64,000 nucleotides of DNA, from NCBI GenBank assembly GCA_023653785.1, contig JAMKCH010010148.1, positions 1 to 64,000 of the forward strand, read 5' to 3'. Below, in pieces: positions 34,530-45,247 of the stretch. The notes beneath the pieces are model-generated. The model saw only the letters and a list, made by a program, of their open reading frames with translations, was not told the origin of the DNA and searched no databases. The translations under genes and the position numbers were made by a program. This stretch comes from Ophioderma brevispina. Lineage: Eukaryota; Echinodermata; Ophiuroidea; Amphilepidida; Ophiodermatidae. The first letter of the stretch is position 1. Every line of letters starts with the position of its first letter.

Positions 34530-34958
34530 CAGGGGGTAGGACATGCCCAACCCACAACAGCAACAGCAAATTCAAACCGGCATCAACATCTGGCGCAATT
34601 CGAGTGCTAGTCCTTTAACGGTAGGAGGGAGCTTTTACGCATATCGAACGGTTACACCAGACTTGACTACAGACTAGGCCTGGTCACGAATTATTTAAAT
34701 CTAAATACCGTTTTGGAAATTACCTCTTTGCAGCGGGGTTAATCTCCATAACCCCGACAGATGTTGAAGTCAAATCAAATTTTCCTTAATTTATCATTAT
34801 TTACTACGATCTTTTGAACAAAGGTTTAAGAGATGATATTTAATGTCACTGGGACCGAGACTGTCATAGTCAATGCCGTAGCCGTTCGACAAATTACTCC
34901 GTTGGAATCCGCCAAGCCCAAATCGACAGAACGTGTCCTACTACCGCCCCCCCCCGCC
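34530..34958. mobile_element. Second copy of the 422-bp hAT-type MITE, inverted
   Basis: Reverse-oriented relative to 30912-31333. Shared blocks include GGGGGTAGGACATGCC, CAACAGCAACAGCAAATTCA, ACGCATATCGAACGGTTACA, GACTAGGCCTGGTCACGAAT and GATCTTTTGAACAAAGGTTT. The right end degenerates into a C run (GTGTCCTACTACCG then C runs), so its target duplication is not readable. Confidence 0.85.
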
Positions 34959-35156
34959 CCACCCCTCCGTTATGACCAAGAAGTAGAGAGAAATATCCCC
35001 ATGCAAATTTAACTTGGTTAAAGTGGGAGCAAGCTGGAAATGGACCTCATACTAAGGCGTCCCCTTAACCCCCCCTCTAATGAGGCAGGAGATCCCAAGA
35101 TTTATTCATAGTTTAGTAGATTCCCTTTCTCCTGTCCTCTGGAGGGAAGCATCATC

Positions 35157-35296
35157 TCCGAGGTTTAGTGCAAGAGGGCCCCATCTGCAGTAGCTACCAC
35201 AGGTATTAGATTTGGCATGTATAATACTTAATACCATACACCTGACAATTGGCAGCTATTGCAGGGTGGGGCCTTCTTTGCACTAAAACCCTCGAT
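35157..35296. mobile_element. 140-bp foldback MITE
   Basis: Left arm CGAGGTTTAGTGCAAGAGGG then CCCCATCTGCAGTAGCT pairs with the complement of the right arm, CGAGGGTTTTAGTGCAAAGA then AGGCCCCACCCTGCAATAGCT. Arms are about 40 bases, the interior about 55. No coding content. Confidence 0.75.
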
Positions 35297-35379
35297 ATAA
35301 GGCTTGCTAACTGGTAATATCAAAGAATTTTTGTGCACATTTACTCTCTATAATTAATGCAAATGTAAAGAGTAAAGAG

Positions 35380-36292
35380 TATCTGCCCGCCGTCCGTGGT
35401 CACGTGCTTGTGTACGATTTACTTGGAGTTAGTAAGGGCTACCGGTTGATGGAACTTGGGGTGGGAGAGGATAGTGGGTCCAGAGGTTATTCGAACCTGA
35501 TAAGAGTTTGGGCTTAAAAATATGCTAATAAGTATCTAATTTGCATAATTTACAAAAATTTCCGTAAAGGCTGGTTTACAAGTTTTCTGGAGTTCCCGTT
35601 TAAAAGCGTATGTTGATGTTGTAACTCGGTGGAGGGGGGGCTGGAGAGTTCGAATGATAGGATTCGGGCAAATTAAGTATGCAAATGAGCTAATTATATT
35701 GCAAAAATCAGCGTAAGTGCTAGAATTTTGAAACGGTACATGGTATACGAAACTTCCTTCACTGCTGACAAAAGTCTAACCTGGTGCGCATCCTTTGTGC
35801 AATTTGAAAGTGTGTGATACATGCGGCTTAGGTATGCACATGAGTTAATTAATATGCATAATTACTGTATCTCTGAAAACGTACATACAGTAGGCAAAAT
35901 TCCTTCGCTTGCATTGAAAGAATACGATGCCATGACATCTTTTGGTGAATCATAATTGGGTCGTCTCAAAGTGGCATTTTGGGCTTAAAATAAGCTAATT
36001 AATTGTTTAAATTGCATAATTGAAGGAAAAAAAAAAAAGCTTGTGTACAAGCTTGTTCAGAGTTCCGTAGGACATATAATGATGTAACATGGTGAAAGGA
36101 AGCGGGTTTATGAGTTGGGGCGTTTGACGAGATTTTGGGCGTAATTTGGGTTAATTATGGTATGCAAATGAGCGAAAGTATATGAAGCAACTCTGCGTAA
36201 ATTGCTATATCTTTTAAACGGTACATCGGATACACAAAAAATTACGATCACTCAGAAAGCCTGTATGGTGCGCATTCTTTTTTGCCATTGAA
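35380..36292 (+). repeat. Body of the GTCCGT/TGATGTAACTTGGTGGAA repeat family
   Basis: Contains imperfect internal repeats led by GGAGTTCCGTAAG, AATGATGTAACTTGGTGGAA and GAAGCGGGTTGATGAGTTC, at about 35427, 35587 and 36058. Each is followed by ATATGCTAATTAAG and TTTGCATAATT. The same units occur at 42207 and 42369. It flows directly into the G-rich core at 36575. The left boundary lacks the inverted end seen at 42099. Confidence 0.65.
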
Positions 36293-37985
36293 AGTATGTG
36301 ATATTTGTGGCTGGGTATATGCAATGAGCTAATTACATATGCATCATGGCTGTTGTATCGGCTGTGAAACGGTACATCGGATAGGCAAAATTCCTTTGCT
36401 ACATGAAAGGCATGGTCTGCTCATACATCTTTTTAATTGTGTGTGAATCATAGTTAGGTCAAAGTGCATTGGGCCAATTAAAGGGGCATTTTTGTGATGC
36501 AATTGATCAATTAAAATTATGCGTAATTGCTCTATCGCTTTGAAAAAACAGTACATTGGATATGCACAAAATGGGCGATGAAAGGGGGCCGACGGCAGGG
36601 GGCGGTGGAGAAGCGGCGGAGTGCGGTCGGGGGACGGAGAGGAGAGGAGTGAATCGGGTCGCGCCACCGGTGGGCGTCGGAAGGGTGGTGTGGGGGAGGG
36701 AGGCGCGATTTTGGTGTTGTGGGACCAGGTCTCTCGGGGGGGAGTGGGTGGGCGTGCATAAGCTGGTGGGTGGGGGGTTTGGGGGCCGTGTGGGGTGTGG
36801 GTATGCAGTGATGGGGGGGGGAAGAGAGCGGTCGGTCTTTCTGACGCTGGCTGGGGGGCATAGTTGGGCGGCGGGGGGACGGGGAGGGTTCCCCTCCGGG
36901 GAGAGAGGGCTTAGGGGTTAGAGACTGCATGGGGGGGGCGAGAAGGGTGGGTGGGGAGTGAAGTGGTTTAGGTTGGGGGAAGCGCTGGTGGGAAGATACG
37001 ACTGATGGGGGCGGGACGGGGGGGGACCGACAGGTGCGGTGGGGGGGGAGTGATCTAAGTGGGGGGGGGCAGAGGAACGAGGGGGGGTCGGGCGTGAGTA
37101 GAGCGGGCGCGGCGGGTGTTGATCCGGGCCCAGTGCTCTAATTCCTTAGGGAAATCCCTTGGGGGGGGAGGCGTGAGTGGGTGGTGGTCTATTCCCTTTC
37201 TAGCTGGGCTCCTGAGGAAGCCTTCCCGAGCGGGACGCTTAGGAATCGCACTGGCGCCCCGGGGGGGTGAGCTTGAGGTGGATCTCCTTCTCTCACCGGT
37301 GGGGAAGGGAGTTTGTGGAGGGTCTTTTCCAGCCCGGTGGAGCGGGGAGGGCGGGGGGGGTGCGACTTGTGCGGGGCTTATTCGGTCTGGGGGGGCTGGG
37401 AGGCTGGGGGGTTGGTTCCCCTTGGTGCGGAGGGCGCGGGTGGACGGATCGGTGGGGGGAGGCGTGTTGGGGTTCGGTGGGTGCGCGGTGCTGGGGCCGA
37501 GGTGGGTGGGGTTGGGTGCGATGGAGGCCGAGGTTTGAGGGGGGTCACTGCCGGCCAGGCTGGTGGGGAGGAGGGGGTTGGGGACTCGATGGGGGGGTTG
37601 TCGCTTGCCGGGGAAGGGGTAGTTGGGGTCGGGGGTGGGGGTGTTGCAGGGCACGGTTGGGGGAGGAGGGGGGGGGGGGCGTTGAGGGTGGGGGGCGTGG
37701 CGGAGGTTGGCTGGGGTGTTGAGGTTGGGTGGTTGGGGAGGGATGTGGGTGTGTTGAGCGGAGGTGTTGGGGTTGTGGTGTTGAGGGGTGGGGTGCTGCG
37801 GGGGTTGGGGAGGGGGGTATGGTGTTTGGGGATACTGGGGGTGGGGTGTTGAAGGGTGTGGTGAGGGGGTGGGGTGTTGCAGGGTGTTGAGGGTAGAGTT
37901 GATGGGGGTGGGGCTGTGGCCAGGGTGTTGGGGAGGGGGTGGGGGTTGTTTTGTTACGGGGGGGGGGTGTTGGGAGGGGGGTTGT
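36293..37985 (+). repeat. Tandem duplication of the G-array element, unit A
   Basis: Starts GAAAGTATGTGATATTTG, then GAAACGGTACATCGGATAGG and GGGGCATTTTTGTGATGCAA, and passes into a G-rich array. The same order restarts at 37986. Unit B is shorter because its array is shorter. Confidence 0.75.
36575..37985 (+). repeat. G-rich minisatellite array 1 (potential G-quadruplex)
   Basis: About 1.4 kb in which the plus strand is nearly all G and T, with G3-G9 tracts every 4-8 bases. In its second half, GGGTGTTG and GGGGAGGGGGT phrases recur. The minus strand reads as proline-rich frames, an artefact of CCC codons rather than protein evidence. No domain is present. Confidence 0.8.
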
Positions 37986-39118
37986 GAAAGTATGTGATAT
38001 TTGCGGTTGTAGGATGCAAATGAGTAATAAAATATGCATGAATGAATGATTGAAACGGTACATCGGATAGGCAAAATTCCTTGCTAATGAAAGACTAGTC
38101 TGCCATATAATCTTTTTGGTGTGAATCATAGAGGTCAAAGTTGCATGTGGGCCAATTAAGGGGCATTTTGTGATGCAATTGATCTACTAAATATGGGGGA
38201 TTAATTGCTCTATCGTGATGATTGAAACAGTACATATTGGATTATGCAAAATTTCTCTGGTAACTTGGTACCAGAAGGGGGGTGTGTAATCCTCTGCAGG
38301 TCCGGGGGAGAAGCGAGGGAGTGGAGGGTGGGGGGAAGGAGAGGGGTGAAGGGGGGGGGGGTGGGTCTGAAAGAGGGGATGGGAGGAGGGGACGTCTGGG
38401 GTGGACAGGGTCCTCGGGGGGAGGGGGTGGGTGTGGGGAGGGAGGGGTGGGGAGGGTTGTGGAGGTGCGGGGTGGGGGGATGTGGGGGGTCGCCCAGGTT
38501 GGGGTGGGAAGGGGGTGGGGGGACGGGGTGGGTGGGTGTTTGTGGCGTGGTTGACCGGGGGGGGGTCTGGGGGGGCTTCTCTGTGCGTTCTTCCCCTTTC
38601 ATCTCATTATGGGTGGGAGTTGTGTTGTTTGTTGAGGGGTGTTGGGTACGGTTGGAGGGGGGGTAGTTGGGGTGAAGGGGGGGATTGGAGGGTGAAGGGT
38701 GTTTGGTGAGGGGGGTTCTGAGGGGTCGTTGGGACAGGGGTGAGAGTGTTTTGTTGTGGGGTGTTGGAGGGAGGTGGATGGGGGGGGGGGTTTTGTTGGA
38801 GGGTTGTGAGGTGGCTGTGGGAGGATCCTGGTAGGGTGGTCTTAGGATGGTACGGTGCTCGAGGCCTCCCTGCCTTGGTATCACCAGTGACCCGATACTT
38901 GGCGGAGGGGGGGTGGGAGGGGGTGTTTTTTTATTTTGTTGAAGCTTTTGTGTGTGTGTGAGTGGTTGGTGGTGGTTGGTTGTGGGGCGACGGGAGGTGG
39001 CGGGTGGTGGGGGATGTGTTGCGGGATGTTGGGGTATGGCGGGTAGGGGGGTGGGGAGGTAGGGGGGGGGGGTGGGGTTGGCCGGTGTTGGGGAGGGTGG
39101 TGGGGTTGGTGATGGAGG
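37986..39118 (+). repeat. Tandem duplication of the G-array element, unit B, with array 2
   Basis: A 290-base flank like that of unit A (GAAAGTATGTGATATTTG through ACAGTACATATTGGATTATG) is followed by a G-rich array (38280-39118) with GGGGGTGGG and GTTGGGGTATGG phrases. Long open frames on both strands here are by-products of base composition. Confidence 0.75.
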
Positions 39119-39260
39119 GAGATATGCTGCAATTCCTCCACGGTAATTGCTTGCCCCAACTTTTGGGAATCCCTATATTCATACAATTCGCACCTGGTCT
39201 GCTGCTCTTTGTCTCAGCTATGCGCCGAAAGCAGGCGAGGATTGTGGTTCGAGAACAGAC
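39119..39260 (+). repeat. Downstream flank shared with the 60.6-kb G-array
   Basis: GATATGCTGCAATTCCTCCA, CCTGGTCTGCTGCTCTTTGT, GCCGAAAGCAG and GTGGTTCGAGAAC match 60982-61140 in order. The G-arrays at 38.3 and 60.6 kb therefore share a 3' flank, which differs from that of the 42.8 and 45.6 kb arrays. Confidence 0.7.
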
Positions 39261-39794
39261 TCTTGTTATAAGTATACTCTTGGCTCTTGGTATTAATCTT
39301 GGGGCATGTCTTTATTATTTTTGTTATTCCCCTTATCTTGATGTCTTTTGTAGTTGTAGTAATCTTTAGGGGATGGCCGCCTCGGCCTTATTGGCCCTGT
39401 TGGCCATCTCCTCATATGTCATTGTTTGTAATCCATTCCTACTGTGTTGTTGATTATTTGATTATGTATTATGGATGGAAATCTAGAGGGTAATACAAGT
39501 GATGGATTTGAATTGATTGATATTGTGCCACCACCCAAGGATTCGGCAGCCTCAACGATAAACTGCATTCAAGGATGTGGTGGCCAGAGTACTGATTCAT
39601 CCTCATGTTTCTTGGACATGTTGCTAAGTACGCTGCTTCCCCACCAAAACAAGCACCGTTGGATTGCACATCGGGCGCAGTTCACGCAAGAGATACGTGT
39701 GTGTATGTCATGTCCCAGCTTGACACAACACCCAACATCATATGTTGTCAAGTTAGACAGAGCAACCTCAGACTAATCTTGCCTTTTTTTTTAG

Positions 39795-39946
39795 TCCGAA
39801 GAATATTTTCAGAAAGCCCATATCCCATGCAAAAACTGACAAAAATTAATAAGTTGTTGGAGAGATCTAAAACACCGCAAGCCGATGACTGGCGTGGCCA
39901 GGATGACATTGCGCCGAATCTCCCCGTAGGGTGTTGTCATTTACAA
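39795..39946 (+). CDS. Candidate internal exon of an unknown host gene
   Basis: A 152-base stretch is preceded by a T-rich tract ending TTTTTTTTAG and followed by a strong donor GTAAGT (39947-39952). The frame reads RRIFSESPYPMQKLTKINKL and ERSKTPQADDWRGQDDIAPN, ends on CHLQ at a codon boundary and is open throughout. The same frame is open upstream to an ATG at 39605, so it could also be a longer unspliced frame. I recognise no domain. It is not similar to the repeats nearby. A chance ORF of this size is possible. Confidence 0.3.
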
Positions 39947-39985
39947 GTAAGTTACATGTGTCGTACAAGAGAAGATTTTCAGTAG

Positions 39986-40176
39986 CTGTTCCCACAATGC
40001 GTTGCTTCCAATGGAGGTTTTTGTACAGGTACTGTGTGAATCGTTAGTGCTGAAACATGGCTAAATGAACAGTACTGATCACAAAACTTGCATTTAAAGG
40101 GGTTTATCTCTAACGATTCACTATTGGGGAACTACCTGTACAAAAACTTCCAAGGAAGCAATGATTGTGGGAAGCT
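39986..40176. mobile_element. 190-bp foldback MITE
   Basis: Left arm GTTCCCACAATGCGTTGCTT then GTTTTTGTACAGGTA pairs with the complement of the right arm, CTTCCCACAATCATTGCTTC then GTTTTTGTACAGGTA. AATCGTTAG pairs further in. Arms are about 60 bases. AGCT flanks both ends within one base, a possible target duplication. Confidence 0.8.
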
Positions 40177-40219
40177 ATGATATCTTTCTCTTTGTGCGTA
40201 CTTCTCCTGTCCAAGTATA

Positions 40220-40970
40220 TTTTTAATCCCAATGTAGTTAATCACCAGGGTGCAACTGTCAGTTGCATTTCAAATCCCATTGAATTCTGTAGAAATTAAG
40301 GTATTTTAAATCTGCCCTATCTCTGCTAGTAGTCAGTCGATTGTATTTTGAAAGACCTTTGGGGATAATAAATTTGATACAAAATAGGCATCAAATTATA
40401 TTCCTAATCCACTGATGTTTGGGCCTTGAGGTGGTGCAGCGCAGGAGAACTGCTCGAGAGGGAAGGCAAGGTAAGTGTGAATGGAGCTGTAAAACACTCT
40501 AGGCTGGCTGAAGTTTGTGAAGCGAATGTAAAATGACCAAGTCTAAGGTGCAAAATTCAGCAGTATGGCTTGTGCAATGTTTTAGCCGATTAAACTAGCC
40601 ACGTTATGGATAAAAGATAGGCCATGACAACTTTTGTGATGTACATGCCGCATTTTACCAATGATGGCGGCTCTTCTTTTATCCAGAAAGTGAAGCTATT
40701 TTGATACATGTTAAATTGAAAGTGTTTTTTTCAGTTATAAAGCCTTTTGTGTGACATGCTTACACGCAAACCCACCCCCAGTAAACCCTCTCCCCGAGTA
40801 AGCCCCTCCTTTCACTTCTCAAAGGCCAGGCACTATAAGGAGCAAAGTGTTAAGTTATTTTATTTCTGATATATGCTTTAAAGCAATGGAAAACAGAAAT
40901 GGTGTTTTTGGTGAGCCCTATCTAAGAAATCTTCAGTAGATATGGATATTTTAGGACAATATTATTTTGT
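40220..40970. other. No gene recognised
   Basis: Unique-looking sequence without a domain-bearing frame or clear repeat. Confidence 0.45.
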
Positions 40971-40981
40971 TGCTCACTTAA

Positions 40982-41195
40982 CCCCCTGAGGTCTACCGGC
41001 CGATTTCATTAGTTGGACATAGGGTCATAAGATATATTTAGCCAATCAGAGGCACGGTAAGAGACACTTAGAGGTTTGTACAGATATATGGATGGTCTAT
41101 TTTGATTGGTTACTCACAGGTTATATCCTGCTACATGTATATTGCGTAGTGAGCCAATCAGAGATACTGTTAGAAAGTTGGTAGACCTCAGGGGG
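40982..41195. mobile_element. 214-bp piggyBac-like MITE with perfect ends and TTAA
   Basis: TTAA (40978-40981) is followed by CCCCCTGAGGTCTACC, and the right end GGTAGACCTCAGGGGG is followed by TTAA (41196-41199). The 16-bp ends are perfectly inverted. piggyBac ends commonly begin CCC next to TTAA. The interior has inverted AGCCAATCAGAG (about 41039 and 41154) but no open frame. Perfect ends suggest a recent insertion. Confidence 0.88.
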
Positions 41196-41692
41196 TTAAT
41201 AAAAAAAAATATTCTCATGAATGATCACAACATGTGAAGGTTTCAAATAGACATGAAATGCATTAATTTACAAATCTGAGGTCTCTATAGGATTCACACC
41301 AGTAAATAACATGAGAAACAGGCAAGTCCAGCCCCCACTGCAATGATGTGTTTTTGTTTGGTGACCCTTGCCTAAGTATACCCTAAAAACTGAGAGAAAT
41401 GGTGAGATCTGGGTTGCAATTCATGGTTGCTATCAATATTAAGTATAAAATCTGTAGGAATATCAAAAAAAGTTGTCATTGATATGTTATTTTGATCCGA
41501 CAAACCAATTTTAACCGTATTCTTACAGGGAACACCTGACTGAAAAAGTGCTCTGACCTCCAGGGTCCACGGTGTTGGTGACATTCTTCCTTCACGGTCC
41601 AGTAGCTCGAAAATTTTGGGGATACCTCCCTAATTTCATTCATTTGATTGGGTAGGAGATATGATGATCTTCAAGCAGAATGTTAGCTAAAA

Positions 41693-42050
41693 GGTCTGAG
41701 ATGTTCCATTGATGAGAAAATGACGTTTCATCTCGCCCATTTTGTACAGGAATGAATGGGACCAGTATTTAGTGGTGTGAAACCATATAGATTACATACA
41801 CAATAGATTCCCTACCTTTTATTTGGCTACAGAAATAACTTAAAATGAAAACAAAAGATGATTTGTATATGTTTATATTTCAATAGAAAACATATAGGCT
41901 GGATTTTTGCTTCTGTAGGAAATTAGAAATTTCACAATTTTTTGTTTTAATCCTTTCAGACAGGGATATTTTAATAGAGAGCTTTACACCAGTGTAAAAA
42001 TCAGAATTATCACATTATTTAGGGACACCTGTTATTTTATTGTTGCACCT
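41693..42050 (-). mobile_element. TTAA-type MITE, minus orientation, one degraded end
   Basis: The right end ...TTGCACCT is followed by TTAA (42051-42054). Reverse-complement similarity to 63613-63937 covers AGGGACACCTG, GAGAGCTTTACA, GGGATATTTT, GAAATTTCACAATTTT, CATATAGGCTG and ACACAATAGATT. The left end (CTAAAAGGTCTGAGATG) is a degraded form of the expected TTAAGGTGCACAAGAG. Confidence 0.7.
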
Positions 42051-42098
42051 TTAAACTTCTGAGCTTGAGACACTGCAATGTTAAGCCTGTGACTTTAT

Positions 42099-43486
42099 TG
42101 TCCCCGCCGAACGAGTTCGGAACGGGGACTATAAAATGAGCAGCGTCCGTTCGTCCATTCGTTCGTCCGTCTGTGATAAAAATGTTAACCCATGTTGTAC
42201 ATGATTTATCTGGAGTTCCGTAAGGGCAACAATGATGCAACTTGGTGGAAAGAAGCGGGTTGATGAGTTCTTGACCTGATTAGATTTTGGGCATAAAATA
42301 TGCTAATTAAGTATTTAATTTGCATAATTTATGAAAAATTCTCCTGCAAGGCCTTTGTACAAGTTTTCTGGAGTTCTATAAGGTGTATAATGATGTAACT
42401 TGGTGGAAGGAAGCGGGCTGAAGAGTTCTCAACCTGATTAGATTTTGGACGTATTTCGGGCAAATTGAGTATGCCAAATTGACTAATTAATGCAAAATCA
42501 GCGTATTACGATATTTTTCAAACGGTACAATCGATACCTCAAAATGATTACAAATATGCATAATTGCTGTAACTGAAACGGTAGGTCGGATATGCAAAAT
42601 TCCTTGTCGACATGAGACTTACTATGCCATTGGGCATTTGCAATATATGAAAGTATGCTGATATCTGTGGCGATGTATGCAACTGAGCTAATAAATATGC
42701 ATAATTGCTGTATCTCTGAAATGGTAAACGTCGGACATGCGCAAAATTTCCTCGCGTAACATGAGACTACTATGCCAAGGCGGAGGGGGTGGGGTGTTGG
42801 GGAGGGGTTGGGTGTTGCGGAGTGTTGGGGAGGGGTTTGGGTGTTGCGGTGTTTGGGAAGGGGGTTGGGTGTTGAAGTGAGTTGGGAAGGGGGATGTTTG
42901 GTTGCAGGGTGTTGGGGGATAGTTTGTGTTTGCAGGGTTTGGGGATGTTGTGTTGCAGGGTGTTTGGGGAGAGGGGGGGGTTGCCCTGTTGTCTGGGACG
43001 GGGCAATTGCAAATGCGCTTGGGAGGGGGTCTTTTTGCGGGGTGTTGGGGAGGGGGTGTTGCGGGGTGTTGGGGAGGGGGTATTGGTGTTTGATTTGCGG
43101 GGTTTGGGATGGGGGTTGGGTTTTGGCGGGGTATTGGGGAGGTAGTGGCGTGTTGGGAGGGTAAGCGTGGTAGCAGGGTATTTGGCGTGGGGTGGGGTGG
43201 GGGGTTGCGGGGGTTTGGGGTGTTGCGGGGGGTTGGGTGTTTGCGGGGTGTGGTGTTTGCAGATGGTTTCGGGGAGTTAGGGTGTTGGGGATGGGGGGTT
43301 TGGTGTTGTGGGCTGTTGGGGAGGGGTTGGGTGTGCGTGGTGGGTGTTGCGCAGGGTGTTGGGGAGGGGGTGGGGTTTTTGCGAGTGTCTGGGGAGGGGT
43401 GGGGTTTTTGCGTGTATTGGGGAGGGGTGGGGTGTTGTAGTAGCATTTATCCTCATGTTAGTGATCGCGAAGCATTCGGCGGGACA
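42099..43486 (+). mobile_element. 1.39-kb element with TGTCCCCGCCGAA inverted ends and G-rich core
   Basis: The left end TGTCCCCGCCGAACGAGTTC (42099) matches the complement of the right end, TTCGGCGGGACA (43475-43486). The second copy of the right end at 46299-46311 reads TTCGGCGGGGACA in full. Inside, in order: GTCCGTTCGTCC-type tandem bases, two roughly 165-bp internal repeats (42207, 42369), TATGCATAATTGCTGTA repeats, then a G-rich array (42775-43440). TAT flanks both ends. No protein frame is credible. It is a non-autonomous DNA transposon by structure; the superfamily is unassigned. Confidence 0.72.
42775..43440 (+). repeat. G-rich minisatellite array 3
   Basis: Clearest array. The core GTTGCGGGGTGTTGGGGAGG followed by GGGT repeats with period about 24-30 bases (for example 43033-43085 and 43310-43375). 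G-tracts of 3-6 bases every few positions give strong G-quadruplex potential on the plus strand. Confidence 0.85.
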
Positions 43487-44325
43487 TATTTTTTAACGCA
43501 TCGGCGTAAAATACGAGTTCGCCTTGTTTGTCTTAGCATATGCCTATTAAAAGTTCCTTGACACAATTTACAACTCGTACATCCGGTTCAGTCGAGGGCA
43601 TGGCAACAACTACCTAATAAAATAATTTGTGTTCACTTTGTATGCCCCTCCCGATACAAGCAACAAACGTTGTTATTATTTACTAATCCTGATAACATTT
43701 TCATTTAAAAAAATTCTATATACTTTAATTAAGTTAGCATTGTTGGAGGCTATACAGACTGTACCAATGCTTACGTAGGTGGTAGGTGTAGCCGGCGTGT
43801 AAACTAGTTAGGGGATTTTTGTGGTCAAAAAGTAACTAGGCCACGTGTACCAACAATAGCGCCCCCCCCCCCCCCCCCCCCCACCCCCCCGAAACCGAGT
43901 GACTTAATCGCCCAGGGCGTACATAGGTCGAATACAGTACCAGCACATAGTACTTCCCCCACGAGGGTAGACTATTGAAAATTGAGATTCATCATCTTGA
44001 GGCACTGCTGGTTTCTCTCTTCCTTTTTGTATACTTTTTAGTTTGCAAAAAATAACCAAGATTGCCTACAGACTTGTAACTCATTTTAAATCTAACTCTT
44101 TCAGTGAATCACTGATACTGTCCTTGTTAAGAGGATGACCTAAAATTCTAAAAGTATTAAGCAGCTACAGAATTATACCAAACACCTTCAGTCGACCAGG
44201 GGTCTACTCAATTTATACTTAGACTGAAGGGCCAGGAATGCCAACATGTTGAAAAGTGCCCTACCTTGAGGGCCAATACAAACCTGAAATTCTTTATTTT
44301 TTCCCTTTTATAATTTTTAAAGCAT

Positions 44326-44390
44326 CAGGGGGTCCCAACAATGGTTGGCGGGCCGGATTTGGCCCGCGTGCCGCCTATTGAGGACCCCTG
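44326..44390. mobile_element. 65-bp hAT-type mini-element, copy A
   Basis: Ends CAGGGGGTCCC and GGACCCCTG are inverted. The interior GGCGGGCCGGATTTGGCCCG is the GC-rich centre typical of CAGGGGTCC-type hAT MITEs. A copy in the duplicate lies at 47043-47112. Confidence 0.6.
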
Positions 44391-44833
44391 CCCTATCCCT
44401 AAGATTGTCATAGGTAAATGAGAAAAATAGTAGACTTTCTACAGACCCTGCTTAATTCACACTAAATTTTTTACCCACTTTCAGTAGATTTGTAGTATGT
44501 TTCTCATCGCATTGCGGCTCAACCATTGGATGCAGGCGCCAATATTACTAAAAAATATGGACACACGCACAGGCCTGACAACACTGAGGCACAAACTCTA
44601 TGATTTCCATAAGTAAAGCTAAATAGCGGCCACACAATCATGGTGAGAACACGTCTTGATTAACATGTACAACAGAAAGACAAAGGCTAACAAGTCTTCT
44701 AATGTTTACAACAGCTTGGTTATTCTTGTACGAAGTGTAGATTGGTGACAGATCATTCTAAAGTTGGACCATCGTTCGCAAGCAATTGTATCAACAACAA
44801 CACCAGATTGCAAACTTCCTCTAAACATTCTTC

Positions 44834-45247
44834 CAGTGTCTCGTAACCAGAAGGGGGGCAGGGGGGCGCGCCCCCAACCAATAATTTGATTGAGTCGGTT
44901 GAGATGAGCCCACGTCGGTTCACTTGAAAATTCTTCCAGGTCATGGCCACTTGGCAGGGGCCCGGATGGATCCGGCGTGCAAAGATATCGTTAAATTCAA
45001 TGACGCGTGCGACAGTAAATTCGGTTACAAAATCGTACGCTACAAAAATTACCCCTCAGAAGACATTTAAAACGCAATAAAACCCAAAATTTGTCAGGGG
45101 TTCTGCCCCCTCGACCCCCCACCGGGGCTCCGCCCCTGGACACCCAACCGGGGGCCTAAGGCGGGCCCCCGGACCCTACCCATTTTTTGTCGGCATTTGA
45201 GATGCGACACTGACCCACCCAATATGAAAATCCTAGCTCCGCCCTGA
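44834..45247. mobile_element. CAGTGGCG-type hAT-like element, copy A
   Basis: Starts CAGTGTCTCGTAACCAG and ends CTAGCTCCGCCCTG. Interior: GGGGGGCAGGGGGGCGCGCC, then GGGGTTCTGCCCCCTCG and GGGGCTCCGCCCCTGG. The GGGCTCCGCCCC palindromes are characteristic of this family. A copy is in the duplicate at 47517-47903 and a partial inverted copy at 59009. Confidence 0.65.

Noticed and set aside
36532..39186. Long proline-rich and glycine-rich open frames (up to 339 codons)
   Set aside because: They arise from G/C-skewed minisatellite sequence, overlap on both strands and several frames, and have no domain. Same for the frames at 42.7-43.5, 45.5-46.3 and 60.5-61.0 kb.
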